Assembly: GCA_937926265.1 (NCBI GenBank)
Contig: CALAZS010000242.1
Location: forward strand, 1-17,566
Direction of reading: 5' to 3'
From: an uncultured Gammaproteobacteria bacterium
Lineage (GTDB): Bacteria > Pseudomonadota > Gammaproteobacteria > Chromatiales > Chromatiaceae
DNA: 17,566 bases
Part shown: positions 1 through 7,044 of the stretch, one piece after another
Position numbering within the stretch: the stretch's first letter is position 1
Layout of the letters: the number at the start of each line of letters is the position of its first letter
Made by a program: the position numbers and the translations under genes
The notes under the pieces: generated by a model
Database searches by the model: none
Seen by the model: only the letters and a program-made list of their open reading frames with translations
Told to the model about the DNA's origin: nothing

Positions 1-7
1 GGGGGGG
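1..7. other. Poly-G run at the window edge
   Basis: Seven consecutive G abut the stop codon of the phosphatase gene at the very start of the window, and the other end finishes with four G after five T. This could be genuine sequence or low-quality bases at a contig end. I would not interpret anything from these bases. Confidence 0.4.
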
Positions 8-940
8 TTAATTGTATTTATCAATCAGGTTAAGAAGATTATCAAGTGCGTCATCGACATTATCGACATTTTTGACGTTACTGATACCCGGGCCTGGCTG
101 AAGCGTATTTGGCTCATTACTACTTTTATTACTATTTGCCTGCCAGAATAACGCTAATACCGTGGCGTTGTCACTGTTTGGATGGGCCGCCTTAACGGCA
201 TTGTCGACCAGGTCAGAAATTCTTTCTTCAAACTGCAATGACGAATCCAGCACAATATCTTCAAGTTCCTGGTTTTTCAGCTGCGACCAGACGCCGTCAG
301 TACACAACAGAATGATGTCACCTGCCTGCAATGCCAGCGGCGGGGTAATCTCGATTTCATTCGGTTTTTTCATACCCCCCAGGCATTTTGAAACGCCACT
401 GCGGCCTGATGCCACGGCCTGGGCATCACCGTCAGCAAGTTTGCCGGACAGGCGCATCGCCTCGGCGCGGGTGTGATCCATGGTGCGCATGTGGGCGCGG
501 CCATGGCGGAATAGATAAGTGCGGCTGTCACCCAGGTGTGACCAGTACATTATGCCGTCAACAATAATGACGATCACCGCGGTGCTGCGCGGGTAGATAG
601 GCGGACGTTTTTCTATGCCGAATTTAAGGATGTTTTTATGTGCCCGACGCATGACATCGGCAATAAATACATTCGGTTCGAAATTTTCAGCAGTATATTT
701 TTTAAGATGCTGGTAAGCGGTATCTATAAATATCTGGGCTGCGATCTCACCCTTGGGATGGCCGCCCATACCATCGGCAAGAGCCAGCACGGTGATACCA
801 TCATGTTCAAAGATCTCACAGCGATCCTGGTTGATTTTACGGTCACCGCGTTGGCTGACTCGAGTCGACAGGTATTTGTCCTGTTGGTTGTGACCATTTT
901 GATTTTTACTATTTTGATTTTTAGTGGGGACTTCTGTCAT
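8..940 (-). CDS. PP2C-family Ser/Thr protein phosphatase
   Basis: A 310-residue cytoplasmic metal-dependent (Mn/Mg) phosphatase, expected to remove phosphate from Ser/Thr residues, most simply opposing the kinase encoded just upstream. The PP2C core spans about residues 25-266. Visible motifs are RGDRKINQDR (31-40, metal-ligand D39), ADGMGG (55-60, D56), HLGDSR (135-140), CTDGVW (213-218, D215) and SDNAT (256-260, D257), so all metal-binding acidic positions are present. There is no signal peptide or membrane segment. The first 20 residues are Asn/Gln/Lys-rich and include an internal five-residue duplication (KNQNS, KNQNG); the last 40 or so residues are a low-complexity Asn/Asp-rich tail. 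The start ATG (940-938) overlaps the kinase stop codon in an ATGA arrangement, indicating translational coupling. The gene is complete, ending at the window edge. The family assignment is firm; the substrate is unknown. Confidence 0.93.
   Translation of the reverse strand: MTEVPTKNQNSKNQNGHNQQDKYLSTRVSQRGDRKINQDRCEIFEHDGITVLALADGMGGHPKGEIAAQIFIDTAYQHLKKYTAENFEPNVFIADVMRRAHKNILKFGIEKRPPIYPRSTAVIVIIVDGIMYWSHLGDSRTYLFRHGRAHMRTMDHTRAEAMRLSGKLADGDAQAVASGRSGVSKCLGGMKKPNEIEITPPLALQAGDIILLCTDGVWSQLKNQELEDIVLDSSLQFEERISDLVDNAVKAAHPNSDNATVLALFWQANSNKSSNEPNTLQPGPGISNVKNVDNVDDALDNLLNLIDKYN
896..925. repeat. Two tandem 15-bp repeats in the phosphatase N-terminus
   Basis: ATTTTGATTTTTACT (896-910) is followed directly by ATTTTGATTTTTAGT (911-925), differing at one base. 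Read on the minus strand within the phosphatase gene they encode the duplicated Lys-Asn-Gln-Asn segment near the N-terminus. The unit is a multiple of three, so copy-number change would keep the frame. Confidence 0.75.
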
Positions 941-1863
941 GTCGGTTCTGTGGCAGGCGTGGCGATTTTCCTGGGACGGCCGCTTTGTTCCAATAATACA
1001 TCTCGCAATGCCGCTGCTGATTGCGGGCGGTTGCCATGATCAAGCTCCATCGCCCAGTCGATAGAATGGAGAAGCCAGCCGGGGTAGCGGTCTGAAAATT
1101 TGTCTACAGCGGATTCTAGTTTTTCTTTGCCGGCATCCATTTCCGTGGCCGAGGGCGGAGGCTTGCCGTCAAGGCAGGCGCGCATGGTGGCACCAACGGC
1201 ATAGACATCACTCCAGGGGCCGATATTGCCTTTGCTGTAATACTGTTCCACAGGCGAAAAACCGGGCGTGATTATTTGTGCCTTGGCAGGGTCACTGTTT
1301 TCCGTCACTTCATGCACGGCGCCAAAATCAAGCAGCAGCGGGTTGCCGCCCGGGCGCAGATGAATATTGCCGGGTTTGATATCCAGGTGCAGGTGCTGCT
1401 TGGTATGCATCAGGTTTAATGCATCAAGCAGCGGTGGAAAAACCGTCATCATGAAATTGGTGCTGAGTCCGCCCTGGCGTTTTTTGATATAGGTGCCAAG
1501 ATTCTTGCCTGGCTCATAGTCCATTACCAGGTAGGCCGAACCGTTGGCCAGGAAGCAGTTACGTACCTTGACTATATTCGGGTGGATCATGTTGGCCAGT
1601 GTTTTGGCTTCCAGGAAAAACAGTTTCAGACCACGGAAATAGCTGTTGAGCTTTTTTTCGTCTGCAACCTGCACCTGGTCAAATTCATCACGAATACCAA
1701 AACGCTTGGGAAAATATTCCTTGATAGCGACTTCATCCTGGGTCTCGTCGTCACGAGCCAGGTAAATCAGGCTGAAGCCACCGCTGCCTATCAGTCGTAC
1801 GACGTGATAACAGTCCAGCGCCGTTCTCGGCAACAGGGCTTTTCTTGGGGGTAATTCGCTCAT
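937..1863 (-). CDS. Hanks-type Ser/Thr protein kinase, soluble
   Basis: A 308-residue cytoplasmic protein kinase transferring ATP gamma-phosphate to Ser/Thr. The kinase domain covers about residues 18-292: Gly-rich loop IGSGGF (25-30), ATP lysine in VAIK (K48), catalytic loop HLDIKPGN (159-166; base D161, N166), DFG (179-181), an activation segment ending in TPGFSPVEQY (199-208) and the late-lobe Arg in NRP (278-280). The catalytic loop has His-Leu-Asp rather than His-Arg-Asp, so it is a non-RD kinase; this variant occurs in other bacterial members. There is no transmembrane segment, PASTA repeat or other sensor domain. I chose the ATG at 1863-1861; the frame continues upstream to a TTG at 1944, but that adds 27 atypical residues and has no ribosome-binding site. 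Nor is there a clear Shine-Dalgarno before the ATG. It overlaps the phosphatase by 4 bp, forming a kinase-phosphatase module, and is divergent from yicC across 97 bp. Confidence 0.92.
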   Translation of the reverse strand: MSELPPRKALLPRTALDCYHVVRLIGSGGFSLIYLARDDETQDEVAIKEYFPKRFGIRDEFDQVQVADEKKLNSYFRGLKLFFLEAKTLANMIHPNIVKVRNCFLANGSAYLVMDYEPGKNLGTYIKKRQGGLSTNFMMTVFPPLLDALNLMHTKQHLHLDIKPGNIHLRPGGNPLLLDFGAVHEVTENSDPAKAQIITPGFSPVEQYYSKGNIGPWSDVYAVGATMRACLDGKPPPSATEMDAGKEKLESAVDKFSDRYPGWLLHSIDWAMELDHGNRPQSAAALRDVLLEQSGRPRKIATPATEPT

Positions 1864-1960
1864 ACTGATATAGTAGCGGCCAGTAAAATAATTCCTGAAG
1901 TTAACCGCTTTATTTTTTTGAAGCCAGTCACATAAACATTTCAAGCTTTAAGAGGCCAAT

Positions 1961-2824
1961 ATGATCAAAAGCATGACAGCATTTGCAAGGGAAGAACAGC
2001 GTTCTGACCTTGGTGAGCTGACCTGGGAAATTCGCTCGGTAAACCACCGTTACCTGGAAGTGTTCGTTCGCCTGCCGGAAGAGTTTCGTGCCCTGGAAAC
2101 CCTGGTAAGGGAAAAGGTTGGTCAGGCCCTTTCACGTGGCAAGGTCGAGTGTGTATTGCGCTATAAAAGCAACGGCAGTGCTGCTACGCAGCTCAATGTT
2201 AACGAGAACCTGGTCAGGCAACTGCTGGATGCTTCCGAGCAGGTTGCCCATTTGCTGCATTCTGAAGCCAGGTTATCAATTCACGAGGTTATGCGCTGGC
2301 CCGGAGTGCTCGATGCCGAGGCTGTCGACCTGGACCAGGTGCAGTCCAATGCCATCGCACTGTTGGAAAAAACCCTGCAAGGCCTCGTAGAGTCACGCGG
2401 GCGCGAAGGAAGCAAGCTTGGAGAACTGATCAGCCAGCGTCTGGATGAAATGTACAAGCAGGTCGAACTGGCCAAAGAGCGCATGCCGGAAGTGATTTCT
2501 ATACTTCGTGAACGCCTGCAGAACAAGCTGGCTGATTTTGCCGAACTTGATGATGCCCGTGTTGAACAGGAAATGGTGGTATTGGCACAGCGTCTGGATA
2601 TCGATGAGGAGATGGACCGGCTGGGGACTCACTTACAGGAAGTGGCGCGGACCCTGAAACAGCAAAAGCCCATCGGCAGACGACTTGATTTTCTGATGCA
2701 GGAACTTAACCGGGAGGCCAATACACTCGGTTCCAAGTCGGCAGATACCGTGACGACCCAGGTGTCAGTGGAAATGAAAGTGCTGATAGAGCAGATGCGC
2801 GAACAGATTCAGAATATTGAATAA
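1961..2824 (+). CDS. yicC: YicC-family endoribonuclease
   Basis: A 287-residue cytoplasmic protein of the YicC family; E. coli YicC has been described as an endoribonuclease implicated in RNA turnover. The N-terminus MIKSMTAFAREE matches the characteristic family start. The C-terminal DUF1732 signature is clear at about 238-262 (GRRLDFLMQELNREANTLG then SKSAD), followed by a helical tail. The ATG at 1961 has a good Shine-Dalgarno, AAGAGG at 1950-1955, 5 bases upstream. It is the first gene of the plus-strand block; 28 bp separate it from the hybrid histidine kinase. Association of yicC with gmk is common in gammaproteobacteria. I see no convincing sigma-70 promoter in the 97-bp divergent gap. 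Confidence 0.95.
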   Translation: MIKSMTAFAREEQRSDLGELTWEIRSVNHRYLEVFVRLPEEFRALETLVREKVGQALSRGKVECVLRYKSNGSAATQLNVNENLVRQLLDASEQVAHLLHSEARLSIHEVMRWPGVLDAEAVDLDQVQSNAIALLEKTLQGLVESRGREGSKLGELISQRLDEMYKQVELAKERMPEVISILRERLQNKLADFAELDDARVEQEMVVLAQRLDIDEEMDRLGTHLQEVARTLKQQKPIGRRLDFLMQELNREANTLGSKSADTVTTQVSVEMKVLIEQMREQIQNIE

Positions 2825-2852
2825 CATCTTGATTACAGGCATTCCGTAATAA

Positions 2853-5525
2853 GTGTCATACAAGTTCAGCAACAACGAAAAAAAGATATTTTTACTTTTA
2901 AGCCTGCTCGTTGCGCTTATTGATATCGCTTTCGTTTCTATGAACTATGTGCTGACCAGGGATGCACTTTTCGAGGAGTTTAAGGATCAGCGAAACAATT
3001 ATGAACAGGCGCTTAATGCGCAGGTAAACAGTACAACCGATAACCTGGTGCTGGTTGCTTCGCTGTTTGCCAATAAACCGGAAGTTCAGGAGCTTTTCTA
3101 TCGTGGCAAGCTGGCTGTAGAGAAAGAAGGCGGTGGAAAAGGTGGCCCGCAGGCAGAGACGATTCGCCGTCAGCTTTACGAGATGGTATCGCCGGAGTGG
3201 AACCAGTCTATTCAGGAACAAAATACCCGTCAGTTACATTTCCATCTTGGGCCTGGGTCATTAAGTTTTCTCAGGGTGCACAAACCGAATAAATTTGGTG
3301 ATCGTATGGATGACATACGTCATGTCATCGTCGCAACCAATAATGATCAAAAGATTCATGCTGGCTTTGAAACTGGCCGTGTCTACTCGGGTCTGCGTGG
3401 CGTGGTGCCAGTCTGGTACCGGGATGCTGAGAACAGGAATCATTATGTTGGTGCCCTCGAAGCTGGAGCCAGCTTTTTAAACCCGATTGAATCAATTGAT
3501 AAGCATTTTGGCGTGGGTGTGGCGGTTTTACTGTTAAATGATCATCTGCGCTCAACAGTGTGGCCGGAATTTGCAGATAAACGTCTTGCCGAAAGTATTT
3601 CTGACTGTGATTGTGTCGAAGAGGCCTCATCAAGATCTTCAATGCGTGCCAATATAGACGAAGTCATCCTGCAGACCGGGCCACTGTTAAATGCAAAGGA
3701 AGTCAGGCTTGTTCAAAAAAAGGATCAGTATTTTACCCTCTCAGTGTCACCTGTCAGGGATTTTCTTGGCCAGGAGAATGCTGAAAGAGATAACGTTGGT
3801 TTAGCTGTTTTCTGGCGCAACGTATCTGTGCGTATGCATCAGTATAAAAACGATCAGAACTCCAATTTTATTTTTGGTCTGTTCTCCTACCTTGCTATTG
3901 AGCTGTTAATTTTTGTATTTATTCGCAAGATTACCGCCTATTTGCAGATGCAGATCACCCAGGCGACCGGGCACCTGCAGGCCGCGCTACAGGATAAAAA
4001 CAAGGCAAACAGGCGGCTGGCTGAAACCTTTGACCGGCAGAAACAGTTATTTGCCATCATCGGACACGAACTGAGAACGCCTGCAGCATCAATGAAAATG
4101 GCTATTGATGATCTGGATGGCGAAAAGCTGGGTGAGCATGAACAGATACTCAAAGATACGAGCGAGCATTTGCTATCCGTGCTTGATGATATGCGTTACG
4201 TAGCCAGGCCGGAGCGTTCGCATCAGAGTAAATCAAGTGCCGGGCAGGTTTACAAGGTTATCGAAAACGTCATTCACTCGGTTAATTTTCTGTTTAGAGA
4301 AAAAAACATCCAGGTTCATCTGGAGGCAGATGAGCTATCGCACAGATTCTGTCATTTCAGGGTCCAGCTGTTCAGACAAATAGTCACCAATATCATCAAA
4401 AATGCGGCTAAACACAGTGGTGCATCAGATTTGTGGATTCGGGTAAAAGGACAGCAACTTGATAATAATATCGAATACCATGTGGTGTTTGACGATAACG
4501 GTAAAGGGATTAACCGCAATGATCAGGAAAAGCTTTTTTCTGCATTTTACCAGGGCTCAACTTCGGCAAGTGGTTCGGGGATCGGTTTACATGTCAGCAA
4601 AACCCTGGCTAACAGTTTAAACGGTGACCTGGAATATTCAGACCGGCCGGAGGGCGGTGCCAGGTTTACACTCAGCATGAACCTGCCGCTTGAGCACCAG
4701 GAACTGGCTGCAGACCAACAGCATAAAGAAAAGGCAGAAGACTATTTAAACAGAACTTTTCAGGGTAAGAATATTTTATTTGCTGAAGACACCGAGTTTC
4801 TAAGACTGATGACAGAAAAGGCCCTGGAAAAGCATGGTGCTGTTGTTACCAGCAAAGCAAATGGCGATCTCGCCTTGCAAGCGGCACAACAACAGGATTT
4901 TGATGTTGTACTGACGGATATCATGATGCCGGGGCTCAATGGTTATGAACTATCCAGAAAGTTAAGATCGATGGGGTATGTCAATCCGATTATTGGCATA
5001 ACCGGTGCCATGGTTGGTGATGAAAGCAGCCGATTGATTGCTGCCGGTGCAGATGGTGTCATTGCCAAACCAATCGATTTGATTGCAGTATGCGATATTA
5101 TTCAGCACCGCCAATCAAGATTGGCTGACTATCTTGATCCAGGCCCTGATCCAGATCGGGATCCAGATCGGGATGATGTTGATGATCCTGCCATGGTTCT
5201 GGATTTTAATCAGGTCTCATATGCCCTGTCTGATAATGAAGACCAGGTTAAGCACGCGCTTGATGCTTTTGTATCCAATATTTCCAGGCAGTTGCAGGAC
5301 GTCAATGTAGCGGCAGACAATCTTGATTATGAAAAAATCGGTTTTGTCGCACACAAAATCAAAGGTACTGCGGCATCGCTATATGCTGTTAAAATGTCGA
5401 GGATTGCCGCAGCTTTGGAGCATTACTGTCGGCAACGCAATATTAAAACAATCAGGAAAACCATCCTTGAACTTGAACAGGCCTTTACAGCAGTCAAGCA
5501 GGAAATTTTAAACAAATATTTATAA
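2853..5525 (+). CDS. Membrane hybrid histidine kinase (Cache sensor, HisKA, HATPase, receiver, HPt)
   Basis: An 890-residue inner-membrane sensor kinase. Order of parts: first membrane helix at about 10-30; periplasmic region 31-335, in which the stretch from RQLHFHLGPG (about 125) through LRGVVPVWYR resembles the double-Cache type 3 fold; second membrane helix about 337-358; coiled coil about 370-400; HisKA with phospho-His H405 in GHELRTP; HATPase_c with N box NIIKNAAKHSG (about 513), DDNGKGI (547-553) and GSGIGL (574-579); receiver domain with E645, D646, acceptor D689 and K739; an acidic Asp/Pro linker; and a C-terminal HPt domain with H834 in AHKIKGTAASL. All phosphorelay residues are intact (H405 to D689 to H834). 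The start is GTG at 2853, needed to keep the first membrane helix; the next in-frame ATG (2940) would cut it off. No strong Shine-Dalgarno is visible. A 7-bp gap to the receiver gene strongly suggests that gene is the partner. The periplasmic ligand is unknown. Confidence 0.9.
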   Translation: MSYKFSNNEKKIFLLLSLLVALIDIAFVSMNYVLTRDALFEEFKDQRNNYEQALNAQVNSTTDNLVLVASLFANKPEVQELFYRGKLAVEKEGGGKGGPQAETIRRQLYEMVSPEWNQSIQEQNTRQLHFHLGPGSLSFLRVHKPNKFGDRMDDIRHVIVATNNDQKIHAGFETGRVYSGLRGVVPVWYRDAENRNHYVGALEAGASFLNPIESIDKHFGVGVAVLLLNDHLRSTVWPEFADKRLAESISDCDCVEEASSRSSMRANIDEVILQTGPLLNAKEVRLVQKKDQYFTLSVSPVRDFLGQENAERDNVGLAVFWRNVSVRMHQYKNDQNSNFIFGLFSYLAIELLIFVFIRKITAYLQMQITQATGHLQAALQDKNKANRRLAETFDRQKQLFAIIGHELRTPAASMKMAIDDLDGEKLGEHEQILKDTSEHLLSVLDDMRYVARPERSHQSKSSAGQVYKVIENVIHSVNFLFREKNIQVHLEADELSHRFCHFRVQLFRQIVTNIIKNAAKHSGASDLWIRVKGQQLDNNIEYHVVFDDNGKGINRNDQEKLFSAFYQGSTSASGSGIGLHVSKTLANSLNGDLEYSDRPEGGARFTLSMNLPLEHQELAADQQHKEKAEDYLNRTFQGKNILFAEDTEFLRLMTEKALEKHGAVVTSKANGDLALQAAQQQDFDVVLTDIMMPGLNGYELSRKLRSMGYVNPIIGITGAMVGDESSRLIAAGADGVIAKPIDLIAVCDIIQHRQSRLADYLDPGPDPDRDPDRDDVDDPAMVLDFNQVSYALSDNEDQVKHALDAFVSNISRQLQDVNVAADNLDYEKIGFVAHKIKGTAASLYAVKMSRIAAALEHYCRQRNIKTIRKTILELEQAFTAVKQEILNKYL
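5136..5171. repeat. Three 12-bp tandem units encoding an Asp-Pro linker
   Basis: GATCCAGGCCCT (5136-5147) is followed by two identical units GATCCAGATCGG (5148-5159, 5160-5171) and then a degenerate GAT-rich stretch. They encode DPGP-DPDR-DPDR, the acidic linker between the receiver and HPt domains of the hybrid kinase. The unit keeps the reading frame, so linker length could vary between strains. Confidence 0.8.
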
Positions 5526-5532
5526 AAAAGTT

Positions 5533-5901
5533 ATGGCAAGAATACTGATTATTGATGATGACGAGGTTTTTTTAATCATGATCAAAGGTATGCTGGAAAA
5601 TGCTGATCATGAAGCTTTTCTGGTCAATGACAGCACTAAAGCGTTAAATGATATCGAGTCTTTCGAGCCGGATTTGGTTGTTCTGGATATTTTTCTGCCT
5701 GGTCCGGATGGTTTTGAGCTAATTACTGAGATCAAATCCGTTAACCCACTTATGCCGGTAATTGCTGTTTCCAGTGGTGGAACTCATCCAGGTGAAACGG
5801 AATACCTGGACGCAATAAAGGATCTCGGTGCTGAAGAATTTATCAGAAAACCTATTCAGAAAGACGATTTCCTGGAAACGCTTGTAAAGTTACTGCCATA
5901 A
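5533..5901 (+). CDS. Stand-alone CheY-like response regulator (receiver domain only)
   Basis: A 122-residue cytoplasmic protein consisting of one receiver domain with no DNA-binding or enzymatic output. The acidic pocket is at D8-D9-D10, the phospho-acceptor is D52 in VVLDIFLPGPDG, the switch Ser is S80, and the conserved Lys is K106 in RKPI. It starts 7 bp after the hybrid kinase stop and ends 18 bp before gmk. The kinase next to it has its own receiver and an HPt domain, so this protein is the likely final acceptor of that phosphorelay (inference). With no output domain it should act by binding another protein. The Shine-Dalgarno is poor (A-rich), consistent with coupled translation. Confidence 0.9.
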   Translation: MARILIIDDDEVFLIMIKGMLENADHEAFLVNDSTKALNDIESFEPDLVVLDIFLPGPDGFELITEIKSVNPLMPVIAVSSGGTHPGETEYLDAIKDLGAEEFIRKPIQKDDFLETLVKLLP

Positions 5902-5919
5902 ATTAATTGGAAAACATAA

Positions 5920-6531
5920 ATGTCTGGAACGTTATATATCGTATCAGCGCCCTCCGGTGCGGGTAAAACCAGTCTGCTTTCAAAACTGGTGCCACTTGAT
6001 GACAAGCTGAAACTATCCGTTTCACATACCACAAGAGCACCGCGTCCCGGTGAGGAAAATGGTGTCCACTATCATTTTGTCTCGGTCGAAGAATTTGAAG
6101 CCGAGGTGGAAAAAGGCGCTTTTCTGGAATCAGCCAATGTTTTTGGAAATTATTACGGCACTTCTGAAGACAGCATCCGTGAGCAGTTGTCGCACGGGTT
6201 TGATGTCATTCTTGAAATTGACTGGCAGGGTGCACGCCAGGTGCGTGAGCGGGTCGAAGAGGCAATCAGCGTCTTTATTTTGCCACCGACGGTAGAAGCT
6301 TTACGGGAACGTTTAAGTGATCGCGGTCAGGACGACGAAGCTACCATTGACCGCCGCATGAAGCAGGCAGTTGACGAAATGTCGCATTACCCGGAATACG
6401 ATTTCCTGGTCTTTAATGACGATTTTGAGGTCGCACTTGAGCAATTGGGGGCTATTTTCAAGGCAAATCGCCAGAAAATATCGCTAATTACCGCCAGGGA
6501 ACAAGAAAAACTGGCAGCACTGTTGGCGTAA
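5920..6531 (+). CDS. gmk: Guanylate kinase
   Basis: A 203-residue cytoplasmic enzyme converting GMP plus ATP to GDP plus ADP, essential for GTP and hence (p)ppGpp and c-di-GMP supply. Visible: P-loop APSGAGKT (10-17, K16), GMP-binding SHTTRAPRPGEENG (35-48; S35, R39, R42), E70, NYYGTS (77-82, Y79), ILEIDWQGARQV (97-108) and lid RLSDRG (131-136). Length and motifs are normal for the family. The start ATG has TTGGAAAA about 8 bases upstream. It follows the receiver gene by 18 bp, whereas 84 bp separate it from rpoZ. Confidence 0.98.
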   Translation: MSGTLYIVSAPSGAGKTSLLSKLVPLDDKLKLSVSHTTRAPRPGEENGVHYHFVSVEEFEAEVEKGAFLESANVFGNYYGTSEDSIREQLSHGFDVILEIDWQGARQVRERVEEAISVFILPPTVEALRERLSDRGQDDEATIDRRMKQAVDEMSHYPEYDFLVFNDDFEVALEQLGAIFKANRQKISLITAREQEKLAALLA

Positions 6532-6615
6532 GGCATTGTTTATCGTAGAATTCACGCCCTTGATTAAGTAGAAGGCCACTCGGCCTGATTTGTAAGAGCT
6601 ACAGGAAACCTATTT

Positions 6616-6903
6616 ATGGCACGCGTTACCATTGAAGATTGTCTAGACCACGTTGATAACCGTTTTGAACTGGTATTGTTGGCGACCAAACGCGCCAGGC
6701 AACTGGTTAATGGTGTTGAGCCTCTCGTACCCTGGGAAAATGACAAGGCGACCGTGGTTGCACTGCGTGAAATTGCAGAAGGCCTGATTACCAAGCACAC
6801 GGTTGAAGAGCCTGAAGAAGAAACGGTTTCAGTTGACGATGAACTGGCGGCCGCCCTGGAAGCTGATCTCGGTGCTGCCAGCGCCACTTCTGCACCAGAA
6901 TAA
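6616..6903 (+). CDS. rpoZ: RNA polymerase omega subunit
   Basis: A 95-residue omega subunit, which aids beta-prime assembly and, in E. coli, forms part of a ppGpp-binding site on RNA polymerase. The N-terminus MARVTIEDCLDHVDNRFELV and the ATKRARQL and ALREIAEG segments are diagnostic. The C-terminal third is acidic and Ala-rich, the variable part of the family. The Shine-Dalgarno AGGAAA lies 8 bases before the ATG. The order gmk-rpoZ-spoT is conserved in gammaproteobacteria. A candidate promoter for spoT lies in the 141 bp after this gene. Confidence 0.97.
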   Translation: MARVTIEDCLDHVDNRFELVLLATKRARQLVNGVEPLVPWENDKATVVALREIAEGLITKHTVEEPEEETVSVDDELAAALEADLGAASATSAPE

Positions 6904-6969
6904 TTTCCGGAAATATCGGGCCCTCGTTTCACCCCCATTAAATTCAACCCGAATCAGCTTTAAATCCAG

Positions 6970-6997
6970 TTGACTTTTGCTGTGGCTGTGACATAAA
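6970..6997 (+). promoter_or_regulatory. Candidate sigma-70 promoter for spoT
   Basis: TTGACT (6970-6975) resembles a -35 box and CATAAA (6992-6997) a -10 box, 16 bp apart, inside the 141-bp rpoZ-spoT gap. They match the consensus at 5 of 6 and 4 of 6 positions. It would start transcription about 40 bases before the spoT GTG. Judged by eye only; spoT may also be read through from gmk-rpoZ. Confidence 0.4.
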
Positions 6998-7044
6998 CAG
7001 AGTCATAGTTTTCACATTGATATTCAAAGGGTTGGAATTACAGG

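Noticed and set aside
162..476. 104-codon open frame on the plus strand inside the phosphatase gene
   Set aside because: It is antisense to a clearly conserved PP2C domain, shows no recognisable family features and has no ribosome-binding site.
1864..1944. Longer N-terminus for the Ser/Thr kinase from a TTG start at 1944
   Set aside because: No ribosome-binding site and the extra residues lack kinase-family character; the ATG at 1863 is a better start.
3716..3722. In-frame slippery heptamer A AAA AAG within the hybrid kinase, and a similar one near its start (about 2877)
   Set aside because: A minus-one shift at the first site meets a stop after about 20 codons, and no stimulatory structure or Shine-Dalgarno-like signal was evident; likely just Lys-rich coding.
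6573..6586. AGGCC-ACTC-GGCCT hairpin between gmk and rpoZ as a terminator
   Set aside because: The stem is only 5 bp and is followed by GATTTGT, not a T tract; gmk-rpoZ read-through is expected.
6903..6914. Palindrome ATTTCCGGAAAT at the rpoZ stop as a terminator or operator
   Set aside because: Short, no loop and no T tract; could be chance.
6564..6947. 127-codon minus-strand frame over rpoZ
   Set aside because: Ser/Thr/Arg-rich shadow of rpoZ with no family resemblance.
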